Shown here piece by piece: positions 41,122 through 49,675 of a DNA stretch of 64,000 nucleotides. A program made the translations under genes and the position numbers. The DNA is from Streptomyces spinoverrucosus (GTDB lineage: Bacteria > Actinomycetota > Actinomycetes > Streptomycetales > Streptomycetaceae), in assembly GCF_006539505.1 (NCBI RefSeq), contig NZ_BJND01000026.1, forward strand, positions 103,938 through 167,937. Direction: 5' to 3'. The first letter of the stretch is position 1. Each line of letters begins with the position of its first letter. Under the pieces are notes generated by a model. That model had not been told where the DNA came from, made no database searches, and saw nothing but the letters and a program-made list of their open reading frames with translations.

Positions 41122-42642
41122 GTGTGGGAGTGGCTGAACAACGAGAACGTCATCGCCGTCGGCACGTCCGTCCTCGGTGTCGCCGCGGCCCTCGCGACGT
41201 TCCTGTACGACCGCTGGGTGCCGCGTCGCAAGCTGATCGGCTACCGCGTACAGATGGACACCCCCATAGGTGACGGGGTGTCGTCCAACCCCCGCCTCGG
41301 GGACTTCGACGTACCGAACATGGCCCGCGCCTCGCTCGTCCTGCTGCGGATCGAGAACGACGGAGGACGGAGCATCGACCAGGGCGACTACACGTCGTCC
41401 GACATCCACGGTCTGACCGCCGAGTTCACGGGGCGCACGGTCCAGGCCGTCGCGGTCACCCAGCCGTCCGGCATCGATCATCTGAACAGCCACTTCATCC
41501 GCCGGAACGGGTTCGACCACCACGACAACAAGGTGACCATCCCGCGGGTCCCGCTCGAACCCGGCGACCACTTCAAGCTGCTCGTGCTGCTCTCCGGCGG
41601 TCAGGTGGAGGGGGAGGTCAAGCTGATCGGTGGCCTCCACGAGGGCAAGGTGCACCAGAACAGCTCCCCCACGCCGGACGAGAAGCAGCGCCTGTTCAGC
41701 CTCCCCGCCCGGCTGCTCAGCGGCGCGCTCATCCTCGCCCTCCTGGGCCTCGCCGGCATCATCGTGTTGCGTGACGGCAACCCGATCGAGTGCGAGCGGG
41801 GCGAGCTGACCGTGATCGGCTCGACCGCCTTCGAGCCGGTCGTCCGGACGCTCGCCGACCGGTACGAGAACAAGTGCGAGGGCGCCCACATCTCGGTCGA
41901 GGCGCGGGGCAGCGAGGCCGGTGTCACCGAACTCGCGCACCTGGACCGGGACGACGCCCGGTCGGTGATCGCCTTCTCGGACGGGCCGATGGGCGAGCGC
42001 TGGAAGCTGAAGGGGAAGAAGGTCGCGCTGTCCGTCTTCACCGTCGTCGTGCACAAGGACATCGACCTCGGTTCGCACGGTCTGTCCCTGCAGGAGGTGC
42101 GGGACATCTACGCGGGCGAGTACCAGCGCTGGGGGCAGGTCGTCCCCGAGGTGAAGGAGATCGCCGACCTGCCGATCGTCCTGGTCAGCCGGGGCGATGA
42201 GTCGGGTACCCGGCAGGTCTTCCAGGAGCGGGTGCTGAACGCGTGGGAAGGGGCGCCGAGCACGTCACTGGACTGCACGCCGCCCGAGCGGCCCGGTGAC
42301 ACCGTCACCCGCTGCGAACTCCCCGGCACAAGGGCCGTGTTGGACAAGGTCGAGGAACAGCCCGGCGCCATCGGCTACAGCGAACTCACCCTCGCCGAGG
42401 CGCGGGGTGACGACCTGCGCAGGGTGCCCCTGAACGGTGACCAGCCCGACGACGAGCAGATCGAGCTGGGCAGCAGCCGCTACCCGTACAAGGACGTCGA
42501 GTACGCCTACACCTACGGCACTCCCCGCCCCGGCTCCCTAGCCGCCAGCTTCCTCGCCTACTTCGACGAGTCCACCAGCCAAAAGGTGATCCGGGACGAG
42601 GGCCATCTTCCGTGCCTGCGGGTGCCGGTGCAGTGCGAGTGA
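41122..42642 (+). CDS. membrane-anchored PstS-like substrate-binding protein
   Basis: About 506 aa with unusual architecture: N-terminal membrane helix (VIAVGTSVLGVAAALATFLY), a beta-rich domain about 30-185 (LVLLRIENDGGRSIDQGDYT, PGDHFKLLVLLSGG), a second helix (LLSGALILALLGLAGIIVLR, about 198-218) and a phosphate-binding-protein-like domain (LTVIGSTAFEPVVRTLADRY, SRGDESGTRQVFQER, GAIGYSELTLAEARGDD). PstS proteins normally are lipoproteins partnered with PstCAB, absent here. GTG 41122 follows GGGGGA; an upstream GTG at 41080 is weaker. A sensor role rather than transport is likely. Confidence 0.8.
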   Translation: MWEWLNNENVIAVGTSVLGVAAALATFLYDRWVPRRKLIGYRVQMDTPIGDGVSSNPRLGDFDVPNMARASLVLLRIENDGGRSIDQGDYTSSDIHGLTAEFTGRTVQAVAVTQPSGIDHLNSHFIRRNGFDHHDNKVTIPRVPLEPGDHFKLLVLLSGGQVEGEVKLIGGLHEGKVHQNSSPTPDEKQRLFSLPARLLSGALILALLGLAGIIVLRDGNPIECERGELTVIGSTAFEPVVRTLADRYENKCEGAHISVEARGSEAGVTELAHLDRDDARSVIAFSDGPMGERWKLKGKKVALSVFTVVVHKDIDLGSHGLSLQEVRDIYAGEYQRWGQVVPEVKEIADLPIVLVSRGDESGTRQVFQERVLNAWEGAPSTSLDCTPPERPGDTVTRCELPGTRAVLDKVEEQPGAIGYSELTLAEARGDDLRRVPLNGDQPDDEQIELGSSRYPYKDVEYAYTYGTPRPGSLAASFLAYFDESTSQKVIRDEGHLPCLRVPVQCE

Positions 42643-42714
42643 CGCTCTTGCGGGAGTTTGATGTGTCCACGACCATGGACGCTCACGTGTGTGCGCGTCG
42701 GCCCAGGAGGACAC

Positions 42715-44118
42715 ATGCGTCCCAGCCCCAGCAGGCGAACGGTACTCACCGCGACCGGCGCGACGGCGCTGGGAGTCGCGGCGGCGACTGAGGCCGAGGC
42801 CGCGGCGCCGTCGGGCTACCGCCCACCGGCGACCGCTCAGCGCCCCACCCGCGAACTGCGCGCCCTGCTCCGGGAGATCGACTCCGACCGCATCGAGGCT
42901 TCCGTCCGCAGTCTCGTCTCTTTCGGCACCCGGCACACCCTCTCCAGCCAGGACGACCCGCGGCGCGGCATCGGCGCCGCCCGCGACTGGCTGCTCGCCG
43001 AGCTCCGCTCCTACGCCGCCGCGTCCGGCGGCCGGATGACGGCCGAGCTCCAGTCGTACGTCCAGGAACCCGCCCCGCGGATCCCGACGGCGACCCGGAT
43101 CACGAACGTGGTGGCGACGCTGCGGGGGTCGGTGACACCGGAGCGGGTGTACGTCGTCTCCGGGCACTACGACTCCCGCGTCACCGACATCATGGACGCC
43201 ACCTCGGACTCGCCGGGCGCGGACGACGACGCGTCCGGGGTGGCGGTGGTGCTGGAGCTGGCGCGGGTGATGGCGACGCGGCGCCCGGCGTCGACGATCG
43301 TGTTCGCGGCGGTGGCGGGGGAGGAGCAGGGCCTGTACGGCGCCGCGCACATGGCGCAGCAGCTGAAGGCGGCGGGCGCGGACGTGCAGGGCATGTTCAC
43401 CAACGACATCGTCGGCAGCCCGACGGCGGACGACGGTACGCGCGACCCGTACACGGTCCGCCTGTTCGCCGAGGGCGTGCCCACGTCGGAGACTCCGGAA
43501 CAGGCCGCGATCCGCCGTTCGGTCGGCGGCGAGAACGACTCCGCGACGCGCCAACTGGCCCGTTTCGTACGGGATGTGGCGGACAACGACGCCACAGGCA
43601 TGCACGTCCGTGTCATCTACCGCCGCGACCGCTATCGCCGGGGCGGCGACCACATCCCGTTCCTGGAACGCGGCTACCCGGCCGCACGCTTCACCGAGCC
43701 GGCCGAGGACTTCGCCCACCAGCACCAGGACGTACGCGTCGACGAGGACGGCAAGCAGTACGGCGACCTGCCGGAGTTCTGCGACTTCCGGTACGTCGCC
43801 CGAGTGGCCCGCGTGAACGCGGCGACCCTCTGGACCCTCGCCCAGGCCCCCGGCACCCCGCGCGACGCCCGGATCATCACCACCACCCTCACCAACTCCA
43901 CGCAGCTGGTGTGGACCCGGGGCACGGAACCCGACCTGGCGGGCTACGAGGTGGTCTGGCGCGAGACGACGTCCCCGGAGTGGACCCACGTCGTCCCCGT
44001 GGGCGATGTGACGACCCACGAGGTGGACCTGTCCAAGGACAACGTGTTCTTCGGGGTGCGAGCGGTGAACCGGGCGGGGCTGCGCAGTCCGGTGGCGTTT
44101 CCGCGACCGGAGGCCTAG
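42715..44118 (+). CDS. Tat-exported M28 metallopeptidase
   Basis: A 467-aa secreted zinc exopeptidase. Twin-arginine signal SRRTVLTATGATALGVAA. Zinc and catalytic residues: His in VSGHYDSR, Asp in PGADDDASGVA, Glu-Glu in VAGEEQGLYG, Asp in MFTNDIVGS, His in GGDHIPFLE. The C-terminal about 90 residues form a fibronectin-like domain (LVWTRGTEPDLAGYEVVWRE). CAGGAGG lies 5 bases before ATG 42715. It presumably removes amino acids from peptides outside the cell. Convergent with the SLATT-like gene, 7 bp apart. Confidence 0.93.
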   Translation: MRPSPSRRTVLTATGATALGVAAATEAEAAAPSGYRPPATAQRPTRELRALLREIDSDRIEASVRSLVSFGTRHTLSSQDDPRRGIGAARDWLLAELRSYAAASGGRMTAELQSYVQEPAPRIPTATRITNVVATLRGSVTPERVYVVSGHYDSRVTDIMDATSDSPGADDDASGVAVVLELARVMATRRPASTIVFAAVAGEEQGLYGAAHMAQQLKAAGADVQGMFTNDIVGSPTADDGTRDPYTVRLFAEGVPTSETPEQAAIRRSVGGENDSATRQLARFVRDVADNDATGMHVRVIYRRDRYRRGGDHIPFLERGYPAARFTEPAEDFAHQHQDVRVDEDGKQYGDLPEFCDFRYVARVARVNAATLWTLAQAPGTPRDARIITTTLTNSTQLVWTRGTEPDLAGYEVVWRETTSPEWTHVVPVGDVTTHEVDLSKDNVFFGVRAVNRAGLRSPVAFPRPEA

Positions 44119-44125
44119 CCGCCGG

Positions 44126-44875
44126 TCACCTTGGCTCCGGGGGTCGCTGACGAGGCATATTGGGCCGAGCCCCTGCTCCCGGCGGCAACGGAAACCTCCC
44201 CTGTCCGCCCGCACCCTCCGGCCGCCCCCCGGACGCCACCGCCGACTGGATCCCTAGCGGCGCGGACCCGGTCCGGAACTCCACCATCCAGTCCGCCGTC
44301 TCCGTCCGCACCAGCTCCGTCACATCCTCCGAGAACCTGCGCAGCACCCCGAGGCACCGCTCAGCCGCCTCCCCGGCCGTCCCCTCGGTGGGCCCCAGCA
44401 CCTCCCGCACACTCTCCGACGCCCAGTCGAACTGCAATGCCTGCAACCTCCGCTGCACGGCCTGCGCGGTCGCCACGTCCCTTATCCACCCGGACGTCAC
44501 CCCGAAGTACCGGTCCACCGCCACACAGGACACCGCCAGCAACAGCGCCAGATACCCCCAGGGCGCCACCCCGCGCACCACACCGGCCAGGTCGAGGAAC
44601 GGCAGCGCGGCCCCGGTCACCGCCCCCACCGCGGTCCCGCACCGCAGCGCCCGAGCACCCCGCCGCTTCCAGACCCGGTCGGCGAGGTACCAGGCCGCCG
44701 TCTCCAGCGCCCCCCGCTCCACCCACTGGTACAGCTCGTGCAGCCGCACCGCGGGCTCCGTCCAGTCCCCGAGCGGAAACTCCCGCCCGGCCAGATCGCC
44801 CGGCCGCAGCCCGGCCGCGCCCTCGCCGCGCCCGTCCTGAGGCGGACCCTCGGGCTGCATCTCCGGCTGACCCAC
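44126..44875 (-). CDS. SLATT-type two-helix membrane protein
   Basis: About 249 aa. The core (about 45-165) has ELYQWVERGALETAAWYLAD, a first membrane helix (AVGAVTGAALPFLDLAGVV), a second (WGYLALLLAVSCVAVDRYFG) and TSGWIRDVATAQAVQRRLQA, LQFDWASE, the layout of SLATT domains (two-helix effectors linked to SMODS/SLOG nucleotide-signal conflict systems). Stand-alone here, with no nucleotide synthase nearby, so a general membrane role is possible. GTG 44875 (MGQPEMQPEG) is preferred because AGGGAG lies 6 bases ahead; GTG 44896 lacks this. The C-terminus is Pro/Gly-rich. Confidence 0.68.
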   Translation of the reverse strand: MGQPEMQPEGPPQDGRGEGAAGLRPGDLAGREFPLGDWTEPAVRLHELYQWVERGALETAAWYLADRVWKRRGARALRCGTAVGAVTGAALPFLDLAGVVRGVAPWGYLALLLAVSCVAVDRYFGVTSGWIRDVATAQAVQRRLQALQFDWASESVREVLGPTEGTAGEAAERCLGVLRRFSEDVTELVRTETADWMVEFRTGSAPLGIQSAVASGGRPEGAGGQGRFPLPPGAGARPNMPRQRPPEPR

Positions 44876-45186
44876 CCGGCACTCCCTATCGACCACAGCT
44901 GATCACGGTGCGTGACACGTCGTGTCGTACAGCTCGTACAGCGCACGCGTCGTCACGACGTCCCGCCTGATGGTGACGCCGATGCGCCGGAACCCTTCCT
45001 ACCGCCCAATGGGTGGCGAAGGCCCTGCTTTCCCCTGTTTTCCGCCCGGAAGGGGGCCTTGATCAGGTATAGGACACGAGGTTCTCTCACTCGAAAGAGT
45101 GCTGGGGCGACGGCCGCGTGGAGCACGTAGGCTCGTGCTGAGCGGGAAAAGCCCGTGCCTCATGAGCCCCGGAAGAGGAGCTGATC
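44876..45186. other. intergenic region between SLATT-like and YbaB genes
   Basis: A 311-bp divergent gap. It holds a short perfect dyad GACACG-T-CGTGTC (44914-44926) close to the SLATT-like start, and a repeated GTACAGC. Toward YbaB there is TATAGG (45068-45073) as a weak -10 and GGAAGAGGAG as ribosome site. I looked for a signal recognition particle RNA, which sits near recR in some bacteria, and found no conserved GGAA-tetraloop core. No gene seen. Confidence 0.6.
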
Positions 45187-45528
45187 GTGATCCCCGGTGG
45201 TGGCCAGCCCAACATGCAGCAGCTGCTGCAGCAGGCCCAGAAGATGCAGCAGGACCTGGCGAAGGCCCAGGAGGAACTGGCGCAGACCGAGGTCGACGGC
45301 CAGGCGGGCGGCGGCCTGGTGCAGGCCACGGTCACCGGCGCCGGTGAGCTGCGCGCGCTGCGGATCGACCCGAAGGCGGTGGACCCGGAGGACACCGAGA
45401 CGCTCGCCGACCTGATCGTGGCGGCGGTACACGCGGCCAACGAGAACGCGCAGACCCTTCAGCAGCAGAAGCTGGGCCCACTGGCCCAGGGCCTGGGCGG
45501 CGGCGGTATCCCCGGACTGCCCTTCTAA
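45187..45528 (+). CDS. YbaB/EbfC nucleoid-associated protein
   Basis: A 113-aa protein: QPNMQQLLQQAQKMQQDLAK, LAQTEVDGQAGGGLVQATVT, GELRALRIDPKAVDPEDTET, LADLIVAAVHAANENAQ. The alpha-beta-alpha tweezer protein binds DNA as a dimer and is encoded next to recR in most bacteria. GTG 45187 with GGAAGAGGAG upstream. The C-terminal Gly-rich tail (GLGGGGIPGLPF) is common in actinobacteria. Confidence 0.96.
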   Translation: MIPGGGQPNMQQLLQQAQKMQQDLAKAQEELAQTEVDGQAGGGLVQATVTGAGELRALRIDPKAVDPEDTETLADLIVAAVHAANENAQTLQQQKLGPLAQGLGGGGIPGLPF

Positions 45529-45587
45529 GTCGGGCCGCGGGAAACTACCGTACGTACTGAACGACACCCAGGAAGGGCGGCAGTCCG

Positions 45588-46187
45588 TTGTACGAAGGCG
45601 TGGTCCAGGACCTCATCGACGAACTGGGGCGGCTGCCCGGCGTCGGTCCCAAGAGCGCCCAGCGGATCGCCTTCCATGTGCTGCAGGCGGAGCCGGCGGA
45701 CGTCCGTCGGCTCGCGCACGCGCTTCTGGAGGTCAAGGCGAAGGTCCGGTTCTGCGCCACCTGCGGCAATGTCGCCCAGGAGGAGCTGTGCGGGATCTGC
45801 CGCGACGGCCGCCGCGATCCGGCGGTGATCTGTGTGGTCGAGGAACCCAAGGACGTCGTCGCCATCGAGCGCACGCGTGAGTTCCGCGGCCGCTACCACG
45901 TGCTGGGCGGCGCGATCAGCCCGATCGAGGGCGTGGGCCCGGACGACCTGCGTATACGAGAGCTTCTCGCGAGGTTGGCCGACGGGACGGTCACGGAGCT
46001 CATCCTGGCCACGGACCCGAATCTGGAGGGCGAGGCCACCGCGACGTACCTCGCCCGCATGATCAAGCCCATGGGCCTGAAGGTCACCCGCCTGGCCAGC
46101 GGCCTCCCGGTGGGTGGCGACCTGGAATACGCGGACGAGGTGACCCTCGGTCGCGCCTTCGAGGGGAGACGACTCCTAGATGTCTGA
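45588..46187 (+). CDS. recR: recombination protein RecR
   Basis: A 199-aa protein with helix-hairpin-helix LGRLPGVGPKSAQRIAFHVL, four-cysteine zinc finger CATCGNVAQEELCGIC and Toprim domain (ICVVEEPKDVVAIERT, LILATDPNLEGEATATYLA). Works with RecF/RecO in gap repair, loading RecA. TTG start 45588 is supported by GGAAGGGCGG upstream and by family length. Overlaps the DUF5063 gene by 8 bp, and lies 59 bp after YbaB, so one operon. Confidence 0.98.
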   Translation: MYEGVVQDLIDELGRLPGVGPKSAQRIAFHVLQAEPADVRRLAHALLEVKAKVRFCATCGNVAQEELCGICRDGRRDPAVICVVEEPKDVVAIERTREFRGRYHVLGGAISPIEGVGPDDLRIRELLARLADGTVTELILATDPNLEGEATATYLARMIKPMGLKVTRLASGLPVGGDLEYADEVTLGRAFEGRRLLDV

Positions 46188-46836
46188 CGCCACGCTGCAC
46201 TCCACGACGCAGGACCCGGACGACTTCGCGGTCCAGATCGCGGACCAGGTAGAGAGCTTCCTGGTCGCCGTCACCGAGGTGGCCAGGGGAGACGAGCCGG
46301 ACTCGGCCGTCCCCTTCCTCCTGCTGGAGGTCTCCCAACTCCTCCTGGCCGGCGGCCGCCTGGGCGCCCACGAGGACATCGTCCCCGACGAGCGCTACGA
46401 GCCCGACTCGGGTCCCGAGCCCGACGTCGACGAACTCCGTGAGAACCTCGCCCGGTTGCTGGAGCCGATCGACGTCTACTCCGAGGTCTTCGACCCCTAC
46501 GAGCCCCGCAAGGCCCGCGTCCCGGCCCGTATCTCCGACGACCTGGCCGACGTCATCACCGACCTGCGCCACGGCATGGCCCACTACCGCGCGGGCCGCA
46601 CCACGGAGGCCCTGTGGTGGTGGCAGTTCTCCTACTTCTCCAACTGGGGCTCCACGGCGTCCGCCACCCTGCGCGCCCTGCAGTCGGTCGTCGCCCACGT
46701 CCGCCTCAACCAGCCCCTGGAGGAACTGGACGGCCTGGACACCGACCAGGGGATGGGCGACGACACCCTGGAAATCGAGGCCGGGAAGGTCATGCAGCAG
46801 GAGATCGCGGGGCCGCTGGGGGTGCGGGTGAAGTAG
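46180..46836 (+). CDS. DUF5063-family protein
   Basis: A 218-aa acidic protein: FAVQIADQVESFLVAVTEVA, DDLADVITDLRHGMAHYRAG, LWWWQFSYFSNWGSTASATL, RALQSVVAHVRL. Always found right after recR in Streptomyces as I recall. Predicted all-helical and cytosolic; function unknown. The 8-bp overlap with recR suggests coupled translation, hinting at a link with DNA repair. Confidence 0.9.
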   Translation: MSDATLHSTTQDPDDFAVQIADQVESFLVAVTEVARGDEPDSAVPFLLLEVSQLLLAGGRLGAHEDIVPDERYEPDSGPEPDVDELRENLARLLEPIDVYSEVFDPYEPRKARVPARISDDLADVITDLRHGMAHYRAGRTTEALWWWQFSYFSNWGSTASATLRALQSVVAHVRLNQPLEELDGLDTDQGMGDDTLEIEAGKVMQQEIAGPLGVRVK

Positions 46837-46958
46837 CCGATGCGGCCTCCAGCGTGTCCCAAGCGACACCTCGGCGTTGCCCTTCCGAAGCAGGCGCCCC
46901 CCTACCGTGACGGGACCTTGATCGAGCCTAAGCGGACAAACGGGGGGCGACCAACACA

Positions 46959-47720
46959 GTGGCACGCGTACGGAGAAGATCTACGAGGGCAACGGCACCG
47001 GTGGCCCTGACCCTGGCCGCACTGCTCACGGGTTGCGGTCCGACGGACGCGGACGCCGACGGGGGAACGCGCCCTGCGGGACCAGCGTCCACGACCACGG
47101 CGCCGGCATCACCGCCGGAACCGACGACAGCGACGCCCACCCCCACCCCCACATCGACCGCGTCCCCGTCCCCGACGCGCACCACACCCACGCCGAGGCC
47201 GACCCCGAAGCCGTCCACGGCGCCCCCGACGCGGTCGCCCCGACCGGCCGCTCCCACCGTCATCGGCATGTACGCCTCCACGGCGGGCGGCCGGATCGCC
47301 CTCGAACGGGGCGGTGCGGGACAGGAGTTCACGGTCTCCGTCCACAACGGCAACACGCGCGCGTACGCCCACATCCGCGTCGCCTTCCAGATGGAGATGA
47401 TGATCGACACGGAGGCCGCCGCGGACTCCAACGGCCTGGTCCTGGAACGCCGCGACCCCTCCACCGGCACCTGGCAGCGCGCCGACCTGCGCGTAGCCAA
47501 CGACGTCTACCCGCACTACCTGTATCCGGACGGCACCCAGCTGCCCCGCGAGGCCTCCCGAGTCGACCGCTACCGCCTACGGGCCCTGCCCGAGGGCCCG
47601 ACCGGCTCCACCCCCCTCCTCATCCACCTCGTCGACACCAGTGCCCCCGAAACCGCTCCCCACAGCCAGGGCGTACCCTGCCGCACCTCACTGATGGTCA
47701 CCGTGAACTCCGTTACCTAG
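46959..47720 (+). CDS. putative lipoprotein with Thr/Pro-rich stalk
   Basis: A 253-aa precursor. Type II signal peptide with lipobox LLTGC (Cys26), then a 75-residue Thr/Pro/Ser-rich stalk (TTATPTPTPTSTASPSPTR) that could span the cell wall, and a C-terminal beta-rich domain (GQEFTVSVHNGNTRAYAHIR, VDRYRLRALPEGPTGSTPLL) of unknown family. GTG 46959. No partner is evident; it precedes the XRE/DUF397 pair by 51 bp. Confidence 0.8.
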   Translation: MARVRRRSTRATAPVALTLAALLTGCGPTDADADGGTRPAGPASTTTAPASPPEPTTATPTPTPTSTASPSPTRTTPTPRPTPKPSTAPPTRSPRPAAPTVIGMYASTAGGRIALERGGAGQEFTVSVHNGNTRAYAHIRVAFQMEMMIDTEAAADSNGLVLERRDPSTGTWQRADLRVANDVYPHYLYPDGTQLPREASRVDRYRLRALPEGPTGSTPLLIHLVDTSAPETAPHSQGVPCRTSLMVTVNSVT

Positions 47721-47771
47721 GGGTGCGCGTCGCGCTACGCTCGGTAGCGGTCACCTTCCGGAGGGGGTCGC

Positions 47772-48587
47772 GTGTCGGGTACGCACAACAACAACCAGCC
47801 GCCCGTCGCCTGGCGTTACATCGGCGACCAGATGAAACGCTGGCGCATGAAGGCCGACGTCAGCCGCGAGAAGCTCGCCTCCGCCTCGAACTACTCCCCG
47901 GACACCATCGCGTCCATGGAGCGCGGCGTACGCAGGCCGACGCCGCGCGTGCTCGACGTGGCGGACGAAATGTGCGGCGCGGAGGGGATGTTGAGCGCGG
48001 GCAAGCCGTTCCTGGACCGGGAGCGGTTCCCGGCGCGAGCGCAGGACTTCATGGAGCGGGAGAAGGAAGCGATCAGCCTCTGGTCGTACGAACTCTCGCT
48101 CGTACCAGGGCTGTTGCAGACGAAGGGGTACGCGCGCGCCCTCATCGACAGCCGTATCCCGCCGCTGGACGAGGAGACGGTGGAGGAGCGCATCGCCGCC
48201 TGTATGGAGCGGCAGTCCATCCTCACCGAGCGGAAGCCGCCGGTCGGCCTGAGCTTCGTCCTCTACGAGGCCGTACTGCGCGCCCCGCAGGTGGACGCCG
48301 AACAACTGCGCCACCTGCTGGAGGTGGGGCGGCTGCGAAACGTCGTATTGCAGGTGCTCCCTTTCGAACGGGCCATTCCTGCCGCACTCCTGGGCCCCAT
48401 GGTGCTGCTGGAGACCCGTGACCACGAGCGCTTCGCCTTCATGGAGGGGCAGTTCGCCAGCGAGCTTTCGGCCGATCCGGGGGTTGTCAGCCGCATCACC
48501 GAGCGGCTTAGCATGATCCGGACGCAGGCTCTCGGACCCGAAGAGTCGGCCCGTTTCATCGAGCGGATGGTGAACAGCCGTGAGTGA
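47772..48587 (+). CDS. XRE-family regulator with DUF5753 effector domain
   Basis: A 271-aa protein: N-terminal helix-turn-helix (WRYIGDQMKRWRMKADVSRE, LASASNYSPDTIASMERG) and C-terminal DUF5753 (SLVPGLLQTKGYARALIDSR, VEERIAACMERQSIL, LQVLPFERAIPAALLGPMVL). Streptomyces carry dozens of these, each next to a DUF397 gene, some controlling development or antibiotic production (BldB/WhiJ-related). GTG 47772. Overlaps the DUF397 gene by 8 bp. Confidence 0.94.
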   Translation: MSGTHNNNQPPVAWRYIGDQMKRWRMKADVSREKLASASNYSPDTIASMERGVRRPTPRVLDVADEMCGAEGMLSAGKPFLDRERFPARAQDFMEREKEAISLWSYELSLVPGLLQTKGYARALIDSRIPPLDEETVEERIAACMERQSILTERKPPVGLSFVLYEAVLRAPQVDAEQLRHLLEVGRLRNVVLQVLPFERAIPAALLGPMVLLETRDHERFAFMEGQFASELSADPGVVSRITERLSMIRTQALGPEESARFIERMVNSRE

Positions 48588-48762
48588 TCAGCTGAAGTGG
48601 TTCAAGTCGAGCTACAGCGACGACGAGGGCGGCAACTGCGTCGAAGTCGCTCTCTCCAGCACCATCCACGTCCGCGACTCCAAGGTCCCCACCGGACCCG
48701 AACTCCATGTCACCGCCCCCGCCTGGACGGCGTTCATTTCCGCAGTTCGGCCCGGAGCTTGA
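48580..48762 (+). CDS. DUF397 protein (XRE partner)
   Basis: A 60-aa protein, LKWFKSSYSDDEGGNCVEVA then HVRDSKVPTGPELHVTAPAW, matching DUF397 over its full length. Its gene overlaps the XRE regulator gene by 8 bp. Such small proteins are thought to modulate the partner's DNA binding; WhiJ-associated genes are the model. Confidence 0.95.
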   Translation: MSDQLKWFKSSYSDDEGGNCVEVALSSTIHVRDSKVPTGPELHVTAPAWTAFISAVRPGA

Positions 48763-49177
48763 GCCTCGGGCTTCAAGCCCTTCCCGCGTGACGTCCCGGC
48801 ACCGGGGCCTCGACCTACGCATCGAATCCGGTACAAGGCGATCGCGGCCGCACACCCCCGTTACGGCCAGCAGGCCCTCCCCCAGGTCACCGGAGTGGTG
48901 GGGGAACTTCGCGCGCGAGCGTCACGGCAGGGACGTCACCGAGCACTACCAGTCCGGCCTGGCCCGGGCCGAGGAAGAAGCAGCGGAACCCGAGCAGGTC
49001 GAGCCGGAGACCCGGAGCGTGGCGCCGCATATCCCCCTTCCCCTGACGTTGGACAAACCCTGTTCCCGCCCTGCACGACCGTTGGACGTGCCCTAACCAG
49101 TGCAAAGCGAGTCTTGAGTCACTCCCGCAGCGCAGGTCGCTGAAGGAGCAACTCCTCTCGATTGCACTGGAGATGCC
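48763..49177. other. 415-bp intergenic region, possible gene relic
   Basis: No intact gene. Two overlapping stretches read like protein in different frames (YKAIAAAHPRYGQQALPQVT near 48833-48900, then WWGNFARERHGRDVTEHYQS near 48897-48957, followed by an acidic EEEAAEPEQ run), which would fit a decayed, frameshifted gene. Neither has a start site or a family I recognise. The last 80 bp hold the promoter region of the next gene. Confidence 0.35.
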
Positions 49178-49675
49178 ATGACCCGCAAGACCCGTATACG
49201 CGCCGCCGTTGTCACCGCCACCGCGCTCGTCACCGCCGCCACCGTCACGGTGGGCGTCAGCGCCGCGGGGTCGGAGCGGGCCGCCGCGCCGAGCAAGAAG
49301 CAGGTCGCCGGTCTCTTCGACCGCTGGAACGCCGCCCTGCAGACCGGTGACCCGGAGAAGGTCGCGGACCTGTACGCCAAGGACGCCGTGCTGCTGCCCA
49401 CCGTGTCCAACAAGGTCCGTACCGACCGGGCCGGCATCGTCGACTACTTCGAGCACTTCCTGCAGAACAAGCCGGTCGGCACCAAGGTCCAGACGATCGT
49501 CAAGGTCCTGGACTCCAACTCCGCCATCGACACCGGCGTGTACAAGTTCGCCCTCACCGACCACGAGACCGGCGAGAAGAGCACGGTCGTCGCCCGCTAC
49601 ACCTACGAGTACGAGAAGCGCGGTGGCGAGTGGAAGATCGTCAACCACCACTCCTCTGCGATGCCCGAAGGCTGA
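49178..49675 (+). CDS. secreted NTF2-like (SgcJ/CaMKII-association type) protein
   Basis: A 165-aa precursor: signal peptide RIRAAVVTATALVTAATVTV then GVSAAGSE, followed by an NTF2-fold domain (QVAGLFDRWNAALQTGDPEK, VADLYAKDAVLLPTVSNKVR, GIVDYFEHFLQNKPVG, GGEWKIVNHHSS). These are extracytoplasmic relatives of SnoaL/SgcJ; function unknown, maybe ligand binding. ATG 49178. Its last 35 bp overlap, tail to tail, the end of the histidine kinase gene on the other strand. Confidence 0.9.
   Translation: MTRKTRIRAAVVTATALVTAATVTVGVSAAGSERAAAPSKKQVAGLFDRWNAALQTGDPEKVADLYAKDAVLLPTVSNKVRTDRAGIVDYFEHFLQNKPVGTKVQTIVKVLDSNSAIDTGVYKFALTDHETGEKSTVVARYTYEYEKRGGEWKIVNHHSSAMPEG

Noticed and set aside
44876..45186. 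Signal recognition particle RNA or tRNA upstream of YbaB
   Set aside because: No GGAA-type SRP core hairpin, cloverleaf or CCA-adjacent arm could be built; no tRNA or rRNA was recognised anywhere in the window.
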